Assembly (NCBI GenBank): GCA_031841125.1 | Contig: CM063109.1 | Location: 12,438,321 to 12,502,320, forward strand | Direction: 5' to 3' | DNA from: Acanthococcus lagerstroemiae | Taxonomy: Eukaryota > Arthropoda > Insecta > Hemiptera > Eriococcidae | Length of the DNA stretch: 64,000 nt | Program-made: the position numbers and the translations under genes | Part shown: positions 26,001 to 38,700 of the stretch, one piece after another | Layout: the number at the start of each line of letters is the position of its first letter | Numbering within the stretch: the stretch's first letter is position 1 | Notes under the pieces: model-generated | What the model was told of the DNA's origin: nothing | The model's input: only the letters and a program-made list of their open reading frames with translations | The model's database searches: none

Positions 26001-29000
26001 CCACATTTAGTCACGTTATAGTCAAACAAAATGACGGGTAAGTTTTTGCTGGAAACGATCCACGTGTACACCGAAATACTTAAACCTGCTTCCGAGAGCG
26101 ATACTGTACCCAGTATTTCGAAGATTCAGAAGTTTCAATCGTTGAATATTTTACGTGACCGGTGAAGGGTTTTCCAAGCTTCTCTAGAAGGTAGTTTATG
26201 GAATGAATTCAAGATAACTGAATTACAAAGCTAACGCCATTCTTCATTCATATAAAGGGCTAAAGAGACAGACGAGCATAGTAAAGTACTGCCGAGACTC
26301 TTGTTAATATGTGGTCGCACAGAAGAGGGACTTCAGAATGCTATAAAAGAGGTAAATGTTCAACTGGATTTAAAAATATGGACTTACACCGGGAATGAAA
26401 ATGAAGGGAGACTACCAACACATTTAAAATATTTTCTCATCTTTTCAGATCGAAGCCAGGCCTTACAATAAAGAATTCATCTCATTGATAAACGACGTGT
26501 TCAAATCGGATATGCCACAGCATATTCACCGTGGATATACCATTCTTCCAAAACCGCTCAATACCATCAATGAAATCGGCGTTAGTCCATTCTCTACGCG
26601 TATTCGTGCTTAAGTATTTTACAAAAAAGTAATTCATATGTTTATAGGCGGCAGAACTGAGGGACAAGGGGGAACTTGACCCTCCATTAGTTTGGGGTGG
26701 ATTTGTTCCTCACTAAAATACCGTAGAAAAAGCACATTCCGCATTTTTCGACATTAATTCGAAAATATACTACCCGTTTTTCGGGTGAAAATGTCGCAGA
26801 GACAGAGTTTTGCACGGATCTCATTGGTGATTAATTAGAATAAAAAAGTTCCTTTTCTCCTGAAAGTTTTGGATCGCGTTAATTGAAGAAAACAAAAACA
26901 AAAATTCTCCCACGTTAAATACATTGAGAATTGACGTGAACTACTGCGAAACCACAAAACTATAATCGACAATTTTTAAATTGTCTAACAACCAAACAGA
27001 GTCTAACCTTTCAATAGCCTCTGTACCAGAGCATATTTCAAAAGATTTTACTGAGTGGCACTGATAATTTCAATCAGTGGCATACCTAGACTAAAATAGG
27101 GGGGGGGTGAACTAGAAAAAAGTATTAGGTTTTCATCGATGTAGACAAATTCACTGAGAAAGGAAGGAGATTATATAACGTAGCATGAGGCACAATCGCA
27201 CTTTACTGCGTGGCACTGCTTCGCCATTAGGTGGCACTAGTACTACCCACTTTATACTGTGTTAATTTATGGCATGCTCTGTACATCTTTCAGTTACCAC
27301 TGTATTTCATGGACATTATTTTATGCACGAGTACTGATGTACACACTTCTACACTTTTTCTTTCTTTTAGAAGAGAGGAGACAGGACAAGGCCTGTTTGG
27401 TTTATATTCTCAGGGGTGGGCTCACAGTGGAATGGAATGGGAGAGGGACTCTTAGACATACCAATATTTGCTGATGTCGTGGAAAAATGCGACAAAATAC
27501 TGAAACCGAAAGGTATCGATGTGTATACCATACTGACATCCATGGACCCAACAATTTTCGATAACATCATACATTCACTCGTCGGAATCACCATAATTCA
27601 GGTGCGTAGCTCAAGAAATGTCAACGACAGTTAACTATGAGTACAACTGTAGGTTTTTCTAATTCATCTTTTTACAAAACAGATAGGGCTAGTTGAAATC
27701 TTGAGAGCCTTGAAGATAGGTCCAGATGGAATTATTGGCCACTCTCTCGGAGAAAGTTCTTGTGGGTACGCCGACAATTGTCTGACTTTGGAACAAACAG
27801 TTTTAACATCTTACGAACGAGGGAGAGCGTTAATGGAGACCAAAACTATCAAATGCATGATGGCAGCAGTTGGTATGTAATGTGAAAATTTCGACATTTT
27901 TGTTTATTTTATACTTATTTGAAAATAATTAGGTCCCGCAAAAAAAAACAAAACAAAACGATACAGTAGACTCCCAATAATCCGGCTCAAGTGGGGCTGA
28001 AGGTAAGGCGGATGACGAAAAGGACGGATAACTTGATAACATGTAATTTTGTTCCAAAAACATTGAGAAATGGAGAAGATTCGTTACGTGGTAAGTTTTT
28101 GTACATACAAGAAAAAAAAAAAAGAAAAAAAAACTGCAGTATTAAAAAAAAAGTTGCGTCTTTGGCATTTTTGGCCAACGAAGGGGGAAAAGACAATAAG
28201 AAAAATGCTAAACAGGAAGGATTGCTAGCTGTTGTTCTTTAAGCACCAGTGACTTTTCCAGCGCTGAAAAAGCATTGTCAGGATCCATAATATGCGCTGA
28301 CGCTTTTCCTACCAGTTCTTCATCATCATCATTAGCTGAGGTAAAGACTAAGGTTCTGATTTTAGTAAGATTTCAAATTATTCGCCCTTGGGCAGGAGGA
28401 TAACCCGGAAAGGCAGGCGACTAAATTCGAGGCGGATAATCTGGAGGGTCGATAAACCGATGGCGGATACTTGTGAGTCTACTGTAGTTGGTTAGTGTGA
28501 ACCAATTTCATAATTTCTGAAATCATACAATTCCACAATCGACTGATTGGAACAGGAAACTAGCGCCGCCACACTTCTTGAATGTTGATGCCTTGATGAC
28601 ATGGACAAGTTTGCGAAATTCACTAACAGAGCACGCATTAAAGTACGGTCAAGTTCATTGAAAACACCGCTCGTTCAAGTTCAGTTCAAGTTCACAAGAT
28701 CTTCAAGTTCAATGCAATTTGAATTAACTTTTCATCTTCTATCGTTCAGTTCAAATTATCAAAAAATTGAACGAGTTCGCGAACTAAACTTCTATGTCCA
28801 ATGCCTTGTGCCTTAACACATGTCATACATATTTAACTTTTTTGACTGGCACTTTAAGGTCTACCATTCGCTTTGATATTCATGTCAGTGGTTTAAGCAA
28901 TATTTAGAAAACTTTCAAAAGCCAATATATGTATGACCGACCTATCACTAATGAGATACACCTATCGCGCAAGAGAAGGAAGAACGTGTATGGACTGTTC

Positions 29001-29728
29001 TCCTCAGTCAAAATAAAAACGTGACATGACTCTTTCGGACTTGCTCCAGCCGCTGCAGGACTTCTTCAAATCTCGCCAGGCTCATCCAAGATTCCTACGT
29101 ATAAGGAAACTCTTCGAAACGCTTCAAAAGTTTATTCAGATTCGCGAACATCTTAAACTTTTTCAGACTACATTAAATCGTATGTGAGACTCTTCAAGAC
29201 CAATCCAGATGTATTCTACACTGTTCCAGACTATTTAGGATACCTCTACTTCAAGGCTCTTTCAAACTAATGTAAGACTATCGTAAACTTTTTTTCCGAA
29301 CTTGTTAAGACTTTTTCAGACTTGATAAAGAATATATCCTTAAAACTCTTTCAGATTTATTTTGGACTCTTGAACATTACAGTCAGTAAAACCCTCCTCG
29401 GGACTCGTTTAAAAAACGGAAATTTAAAAAACTCCATTCGAATTCGCTAACACTCTTCTCAGACTATGTTACACATGTTTGAGAATCTTTTGGCTTTATT
29501 TTGGATTCTTCAAGAGTAATCCATACGTGTGCTGGACATTTCTGGACTTTATATGTGGCAGTTTCTATAAAAAGGGGTAACTTTGTTGATCGATCAAAGT
29601 TTCAGAAAACGCGAAAAAAGAAAAACAAAATTTTTTGGTCGAAACAATCAATTTTGAGATTTTGGTCGATTTCTATAGAAAAAACATCGCAATAACAAAG
29701 AGACAAAATATACGGGTAAGAGAGAGAA

Positions 29729-29787
<59 letters not shown>

Positions 29788-32700
29788 AGAAAAGAATGCG
29801 AATGTCTGCGTCGCTTCCTCACGGGTTTTTGGAGCTCACGAATAAATCCGATGTTCTGAAGTGTTACCACGTAGAAGAGCGAAAAATTACCTTTCCAACA
29901 AGCCCTTGTCGAGATTGGTAACGTGACTCCGCGGCGAGTTACGGCCTCTTGAAGGAGTGGGAGAAAAAGGTGTGTCTAACTTTAGATAAGTTTTTCTCAA
30001 AAACGTGTTTTGCGCGTTCTCATTACACTCATCTTTGACCGCTTGTATTTCCACAAAAGAAAACGCTACAGATCTCGTCGATAGCTCGTTGGAACGGGTG
30101 GTGTGGTGGGACGTATGGCGATGCACGCATGCCAAAGTGGCCCCTGAGACACCGCACCCCCGGCACCAGAAACTACCCTTTCGGGCATCGCATCAGTACC
30201 GAGGGAGACGCTTTGAGGCCGGGCCCGAGCCCCCATTTCTCCTGGCCGGAACGGTGCGTCCGTCCTGCCACGGCCACCACGGGGTTCCCTACTGACGGAG
30301 GTCCGCAATCCCAGAGCGCTCGCCTGGAAATTTCAGTTCCCCCGCAGCCGGACGCGCTGCCTCTTCCTCTTCACTCACTCATCGTGTGAGACTCGTCTGA
30401 TTGAAGTTCCAGCCCTGGTGCTGCGGGCGAGCTTCGCTGGATGGTATCCGCCGTCGCAGCAGCAGCAGCAAGTCCAGCTTCTCCTCCTCCTTGCGTCCTC
30501 TGTCACGACCACTCAGCTTCCATCTTCCGTCGCATGATGGCCGAAACGAAACCCGACACCCGGTTCCAACCACTTCGGCTCCTCAACAGTTCCGGGACCA
30601 GGGTGTCCGGCGCAAGACAGTCGTTCACGCCGTCTCCGGGATCGATCGTGACCGCCCCGCGCTTCTGCTTCTTCCAGGCGTCGCACTCGAATAGCGTATG
30701 CCACGGCGTGTCCTCCTCTCCGCTTGCACAATGGGCGCACTCGGCACTCCCCGCCAAACGCATCCGGTGCAGGTACGAGCCGAAACAACCGTGTCCGCTC
30801 AAGACCTGGGTCACGTGGAAGTTCAGGCTTCCGTGCTTCCTACCTAACCACAGGTCAAGCTCACCGATCAGCTCCCGAGTCCACTCGCCTTTCGAAGACT
30901 GGGTGAGCCTCTCCGTCCATCGCTGAAGCGTGGTCAGCTGAATGTCACGCTTCGCCCGGCGTGCTTCCTGCCGCGTCCTCGCCTTCTTCTGCGCCTTGTA
31001 AGACTTCGCCAACTCGTCGACCATCAGCTCGATGGGTGGAAGGCGCGCCAGCACGCCTACTGCCTCCGTTGACACGGTGCGATTCGCGCTGACGCACCTT
31101 AGCGCAACTCTCCGCTGCACCTTCTCCAGCTCCACTCTTCGGTACGGGATCTGGACGGCGTCCGCGAATACCGGTGCGCCGCACGTCAGGACCGACAGCA
31201 CGACGTTCACGTATACAACCTCCGCTTCTGCTCCCGCGGGCCGCCCAGGTTCGCCATCAGTCGCGACAGCATCGGTCCGGAAATGTCCCCTCCTGCAACG
31301 CGCGGTTAAACATGTTGGTCAGGCGGGACGGCTCCACCCGATGCACGGACTCCCACACAACGTTCGGGATCATGTCAGGCCCTGGTGCCTTCCGCTTCTT
31401 CGTCCGGATCCGCTTGATGGCACTGTCCACTTCGCCGGTGCTCAGTGGACAGGACTCCTCCATGGCCTCTCCAGACGACGATGCCGGGAGTGGTGGGTGC
31501 TGCGGGAACAGCTCCTCCACCACCTTCTGCAGCACTCCGCTCCATGCGGCTCGTTACCGACGGCCCCTCGGCCCTCCGCATCACAACATAATACAGCTTG
31601 CCGAAGAGCTCGGCGCGCCTGCTGGTACCGCTGCGAGGCTTCACCCGTCCCTCCGTCATCTCGTCCTATCCGCTGATAGCGACAACGGAGGCGGTTACAT
31701 TCCTTCCGCAGCTCGGCAATCTCGTCGGTCCACCAGTACACTGGGGGTCGCGCAAGTGGCGGACCGACGCGGGGCATGGCGCTATCGCAGGCCGCTGCCA
31801 CCGTCCTGATGACATCCTCGGCTGTGGCCCCGTGCTCTTCCTTTCCCCAGGTGAGAGCCAGGAAGCTCGCCTCTAACCAATCGGCGTCTAGCTTCCGAAT
31901 TGCCCATCTTCCCGGCTTATTCTCCTTCGGTACAGCGACTACGGTGTGACCCCTGTCAAGCTGAAACGCAATGTAACGTTGGTCACTCCCAGACTCCACT
32001 CCGTGGCGAGTTACGGCCACTTGAAGGAGTGGGAGAAAAAGATGTGTCTAACTTTAGACGAGTTTTTCTCAAAAACGTGTTTTGTGCGTTCTCATTACAC
32101 TCATCTTTGACCGCTTGTATTTCCACAAAGGAAAATGCTACAGATCTCGCCGATAGCTCGTTGGAACGGGTGGTGTGGTGGGACGTATGGCGATGCACGC
32201 ATGCCAAAGTGGCCCCTGAGACACCGCACCCCCGGCACCAGAAGATCCAGTGGACCAGTCCTGCTGACGCGAAAGTCACGTCGATGACTGAGCTCCATTC
32301 CTGGTGGAACCTCGTTGGAGTACCGCCCGCGTTTGTCGGAACGAGGTCTAGCCGGGCGGCAAGCTCCCCCAAGGCGTACCCTCTGCGGTCGGTCCGGCCG
32401 GAGTGCCATTCCTCTGACTTGGCATTGAAGTCTCCGGCCACGATCACCCTCGACGTCCTCCTGGCGACGCTCTCTTCCAGACAGGCGAGGTAGGTCTAGG
32501 TCCTGTTCGGGGAGAAGTAGCAATTGTAGACGGCGAGATCGCCCAACTGTACAACTACGTACCCCTCCCCCTCCTCTACCCCGCCTGGAGCTATTGGACA
32601 GTCTGGACACACTCCCAATGCTGCAAGTCCACTGCGGTCGCGGTGCCACCCTCTCGCCTCAGCGACCCTATAAGGCTCGCTGGCTATCACCAGGTCAACC

Positions 32701-35700
32701 TGTCTCTCTCCCACAGTGCACCACAAGAGATCCTGTGCGACTGCACTGTGGTTCAGGTTGACCTGAAGAAAGTTCAGTGGCCTGGTCACCGGCGTTGGAT
32801 CGGCCACCGCCGACTTCGGCCTTCACCTTCTCCTCTTCCTTCTCGGGCGGTGCTCACGTCCTAGCATCCTCGGCCACCCAAGACGTGCGCGCTGTCGCGT
32901 CCCTCCACCAGGCTACACCGTGGACACTTCGGCGGCTCCCTACACTCCCGGGTCTTGTGCCCGGCCCCGCCACACCTGTAGCACACATCGCTGATGCTGG
33001 CCGTAGCTGCGCACTTCGTGGCGATGTGGCCCACCTGCAGGCACCGGTAGCACCTGGCCTCCTTCTCCTGTCGGCCTCCAGCGAGCGCACCCGACATTCA
33101 TTCCTCTATTACGTACTATCTCTAACTCAAAATTCGTCGGATTGACAAAGTTACGCCTTTTTATAGAAACTGCCACGTATGGCAGTTCATGATTCATCCA
33201 GTATTTGGGATTATCTTTGAATATTTTCCGTATTCGCCCCGACTATTTAGAGTTTGACTGAGGCTTTTTGAGACATCTACACTCACTAATTGAAGACACT
33301 AACAGACTCTTCAAGACTTCTTCAGAATTTTCTGTGACTCTTTAGACCCCTTAAAACTGTGAAAGATGTTTTAAGCCGGTCTACTCCCCCCCCCTCACGC
33401 CTGAAAGTTGACCTACACGTCCCATATTGTAGATCACTCAGATTTGAGGGGAGTTTCGGAAAGCCTATTCATGTAGGTATTATGTTTATTCATTTATCGT
33501 GTCCTACTCTGATTTTCAGGGTACTGAAACACAGCAGGAATGCTGCCACGAATAAACAGAATACGTAAAGCACATTCCAACAACCGAAACTCTCTTAGAA
33601 CTGCCAATCACGACTTTAAAACTATCTAAACATATCAATACTACTCATTAAATTATGATTTTTGGTGTTCATGGTTGTTTCATACATAAGTTCAATATAG
33701 AGCAATCAAGTGATATCAACGGTAGTCAAGGTATTTTGTGATAATATGCTTTCAGGAAAAAGTTACAAGGATATAAAAGACTCACTTCCTCAGGAACTTG
33801 CGGTTGCTTGCCACAATTCACCTGAGAGTTGTACCCTATCAGGACCCGCAGACTTACTCAATAACTTTGTCGAACAGCTACAAAAGGCTGGTGTATTTGC
33901 TAGAAGTGTGAACGTTGCTAATATCGCGTATCACTCAAAATACATCGCCTCTGCTGCTCTTCAAATATTAGCTTCACTTAAAAAGGTATTACACGATAGC
34001 ACCTACTCATCGTGAGTACTACTCCACAAATTCGATAAATCGAACGTGTTATTCTGTTCTCAGGTTATACCAAATCCGTCTAAAAGATCTTCCAAATGGA
34101 TAAGTACTTCTGTTCCTGAATCCGAATGGGATACACCATTGGCACACTACTGCTCTGCTGAATATATCACCAACAACTTAACGAATCCTGTTTTATTTGA
34201 AGAGGCCTGTAAAAGCATCCCATCAGAGGCTATTGTCATTGAAATTGCTCCGCATGGATTGTTACAAGCTATTTTAAAAAGATCATCTGCCCTGAAAACC
34301 TGTACACATGTACCTTTATCTATCCGATCAGCATCGACAAACAGCCTGGAATTCCTTCTATCAGCTATTGGAAAGTACGTACTGTCCCTAGCCTTTCAGA
34401 GGAACTGAAATTTCGAGTCACGATCAAAAGAAAGGAAACTATTCTATAGGGGGGGGGGGGAATATTTCAATTACAAACTATAATGTTTAGTATTACGTAA
34501 AAGCCACAACTCTTCAATAATAATAGGGCCTATTAGACAACTACAAATTAATTTATGATGTACATAGATCATTCCACTATAAAATTCTATTTCCATTTTT
34601 CGTCCAGATTATACATAGCTGGATGCGAGCCTGATGTGAATGAACTGTTTCCAAAAATAAGCTATCCAGTTCACAAACGTACTCCATCAATTTCTCCGTT
34701 CTGTACTTGGGATAAATATGAAGATGAAGGGAGTAGAAAAATCTACAAAACCATACCAGTACAAATTTTGTCAAACTCAATACATATATTTACATACCTT
34801 TTACTACTAGTTTATGAATAGGTATAATTTCATTATGAAAAACTTGCAGGACCCGCCTGCATCAGCGGAAGCAATTCCTATTTATATAAATGCTGACGCG
34901 GAATATAATTATTTGAAATACCACAAGATCAAAGGCCGGGAAGTTATACCAGCAGCATTTTTCATGGTACGATGCGATTATTTATATTTAGACCATATAC
35001 CTACACCGAACTGATCTAGTGATATCTGGCATATAATAAATAGATTACGATTGGATGCAATTCGACCTCTTTAAGCAAAACAGCAAAACCCAACCAGGCG
35101 ACATTTGTGTACTTTTGAGATATTCTCGTTAGAACAAAATGTTGCGTACCGCATCGCCGGTTACAGCGTTAGTTATTCTTATTATCGCGCTGAGTTAGCT
35201 ATTTTTAATAAAACGTCTTTTTCATCAATGTCTCGCACTATACGATGGTATACATAACTCCATACACTCAAAAATGTAGCTTGGTTGGCTTTACATAAAA
35301 AGGTCAGATTTTAATAAGAAGCGTGGTTTTCCAAAACGCAGTAAGTCATTTTTTAGCGTTTTCGAGTTAGCAACGCCATCTCTCGGGAAAAGCTGTAATC
35401 TATCGACTGTTGCAATATTCGTTTCTTCCTACCTTCATTTCCGGCCACTATACAGAGCGCTGGAAAGGAAAACGCAACGGCTCTACGAGCTTCGAGTCGA
35501 AAACCGGAATGTTTTTTTCGATTTATCAAAAATGAACGAAAATGACTTACTGCGTTTTGGAAAACCACGCTTCAGTCCACCTAATCACGGTCATCATTGA
35601 GAAGTTAATCATCATTTGGGTTTCAACCTCACCTAGGTAGCGCTACACCATAGGCAAATATTTTGCATCTATTGTTCTCAGTTTGGGGTGATCTATTCGC

Positions 35701-38700
35701 GAAAATTCACCCCAATGTGATAAGAAAACAATGAACATACTGACAGTGCTGCCAACACATGCAACTTAGGTTTCAGTCCCAATTTGTTGGTTGTATTCTA
35801 TGGGTTGGTATGACTGGGAAACTCCTTCGATCGCAGTTACATGCTTCATTTCCAATTTTTCCCGCAGCCTTACCAATCTATAATACAGTTCAGCAATTTT
35901 TCATATTATAAATAATAATCAATAATCAGCATACGTTTCTTTACAGTACTTGGTCTGGGATTTCTTATCAAAAAGCAAGAATGAAAAACTAGGAACTTCA
36001 TTTGTCATATTTGAAAACGTGGTTATAAATAGGAATCCTGAAATTTCAGCAGAAAGTATGTTCCATTACAATATATAGGTATCCTTTGTTAAAAACTGTT
36101 CAGTTTGCACATCAAGGACTTGAACGTTTCTCTCAGGAGGGTGGAGCAAGGAAACCACATAAATTAAGAAGAAGAAAAAAAAAATATCGGTATACTTTTC
36201 TCTTGAAATGGTCTTGAGAAATTCCCTAACAAACTCGCACGGTCTAAATTTTCAACAAATAAGCATGTAGTACTAGTACAAGAAAATGTGCTAAATGCTC
36301 AAGCTATTTCGGCATTTCTTCAGCAGAAAAAACTGTTTCGTCCTACCAAGTGGTTGAACTTCTGGAGCCCGTTTCTTTCCTCAACAAAAGACTGTACCCC
36401 CAAAAATCATTCGAAATCATTTTTGAAACTGGGTCAGTGTGTACTCGTAATAATAGTAAAGTGGTGATGTGCAATACAATTTTGCGAAGAATATATTATT
36501 CGCCAGCTATATCTTATAGGAATCCAGGATAAATTACATCTGCATTTTCTTACTTTCAGAACCTAGATTTGCATTTATTATGATCCAAACAAGTGGCAAC
36601 TTTGAAGCGCAGCTACAGAACGAGGAAAATCCTGAAGAAACTACAGTCGTCATATCTGGAATAATAAGTACGCATAATGAACCTAAGACCAGCAAGATAA
36701 ATTTAAACCAGAAAACACTCAACAAATTAGATGTTCAGTTAAACCAGCAACAAATTTACGAGGTTTTCAAAGAAATCGGCTACGAATTAGATAACTGCTT
36801 CGCCTCAATAAGACGCATGTGCTACAATAACACAGGTAGATCATAATATCTAACATAAGAAAATTTAAATACAAAATATTAAATAACGGTTAATCTGAAA
36901 ACGTACGTGTACGTTGCAGAATGTACTGGGGAAATATCGTGGGCTGACAATTGGGTGTCACTGTTGGACTCAGTCATGAAGTTCCACATGTTAACAGAAA
37001 TTGAAGAGAAATCGGAGCACATATATCCTTCCTTCATCAGGAGGTTATCAATTTGCAGTAGCCAACTCACTAACTTTCCAAAAGGTTCTCCATTTTATTT
37101 TCTAAATTTTAGTATAAAGCTCATCTACTGGTTACCTTCGATTCACTTGATATACAGGTGCAGCTATTTCGTGTTATAAGAACCTGATAACCAATACATT
37201 ACACGGCGAAGGGGTCGAGATGGAGGGACTTGAATATGAGATTCAAACTCTGTCAAATGAGTCAGCTCCCCTCAAGCTTGCAGCCTATGAATTTGTGTCG
37301 TACATGAACCCCAGATGCAAGGTACTCCATACAAGTTACCTCGTCACATAATGTTCCAATAAATCTTTTTTTTTTTCCCTTTCCTTTTTAATAACCGACT
37401 CTGTTTCTTTTTGTTTTGTTTTTTTTTGTTTGTTTGTTTTCTACGACGATTAATTAATAGACTTCGGAGGATTTTGTAGAACTAAGTTTACTAATTGCGA
37501 TCGGAAACCTTCCAATAATTCCGAAGATAGATGCTACCAAGTTATGCATTATTGAAAAGACAGACATCTGTTCTGAAAATTTAGCAGTCATTCTGAAGAG
37601 GAACAATAACCTAAGGGTAAACTGACGCACTTCTATCAAATTAGTTGTTTTTTAAAAGCTTTATATGTTTGGAGAATGATGCAGACAAGTTCATTTTCAG
37701 ACTAAAGCAATTCTCCACAGTACGACAGAAATTGAATCTGGGAGACTAGAAGTACAGAACAAATGCCTTGTACTAGTTACATCTAATACACAAGATGTAT
37801 TCAAGTTCGCTGACACAGAATGCACATTCATTTTGGTGGTTACTTCAGAGATAGAGTTCAGCGACGAATTCCTCAAGTCATATATGCCAATTACAGAGCA
37901 GAAATTCTCCAACCTAATGTACTGTTTCTTTAAAAAAGTTGAGTATACCCGTGACCTATTTATTTTACTATGTTAAAATTCCAGTATTGAGAAATATACC
38001 AAATGTAATACTATACAGGTAAGAATGCTACAGTCGGAGCTGGAGCTAAATTCAAATTTATTAGAAAATTGTATTCAGGTCGGAATCGCTAGGATTTTTA
38101 TGCAGACTACGGGCCCTATAATATCGTATTGCATCTTACATATATTTTCCTTAATTTTCACCAATATTCACACAAACGTACTGTTTCATTCAGAAATCGA
38201 CAATGAAGTTCCAAATTCTTGAAGATGATTCTTGGAATAAACCTAATTCAGTAGTAAATAACAGATCAAAAGACCAACCACCCGTCTTCGTATTAAAAAG
38301 AACCATTGATTCGAAAAACTTACCAATAGTTCCTTCGAAACGGAAAAGAGGGGAAAATAACAGGTACGTTGAACATGAAGTTTTTTGATTGAAACATTTT
38401 TCAATTAACTCACTTTTATAAGCCTTCAGCAAAATTTTATGAAGGTCTAAAATTGCCGCATTAGTCGTCGTAGTATCAAGAATGACTTTCCTAGGATATG
38501 AAAGCTCTTTTTCTAATTGAAAATTCTGAAGACATCTCATTCCTCAAAAAGGATATTGAAGAAGCTTACTATCAATATCAATCTTCAGATTAATTTACGA
38601 TTCAAACGCTTTTTGTAATCAAAAATGGGAGTTGGCGGGTTCTTACGGACAAAATACCCAGGTATTCTTCAATTCAATGAAACGAAAATCCAGAATCACA

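Larger units (their letters stand above)
30099..33095 (-). mobile_element. R1-clade-like non-LTR retrotransposon, defective
   Basis: This GC-rich block stands out from its AT-rich surroundings. On the minus strand it encodes an ORF1 zinc-knuckle piece (32861-33097), an AP endonuclease in two parts, the N-terminal RT segment (31257-31535) and the C-terminal region (30503-31210). The RT palm with the catalytic Asp residues is missing between 31257 and 31210. It is inserted in a GTGGCAG-type MITE. Confidence 0.85.
29555..33176. mobile_element. GTGGCAG-type TIR MITE, copy 2, enlarged by an R1-like insertion
   Basis: Left TIR GTGGCAGTTTCTATAAAAAG at 29555 and right TIR CTTTTTATAGAAACTGCCAC ending at 33176. 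The MITE sequence stops at about 30098 and resumes at about 33096; the 3.0 kb between is GC-rich retrotransposon DNA. ATAT precedes the left end and GTAT follows the right. Confidence 0.82.

Noticed and set aside
30401..32493. Several plus-strand frames of 90-214 residues
   Set aside because: They are shadows of the GC-rich minus-strand R1-like frames, which contain recognisable motifs; the plus-strand products are Arg/Ser/Pro-rich noise.
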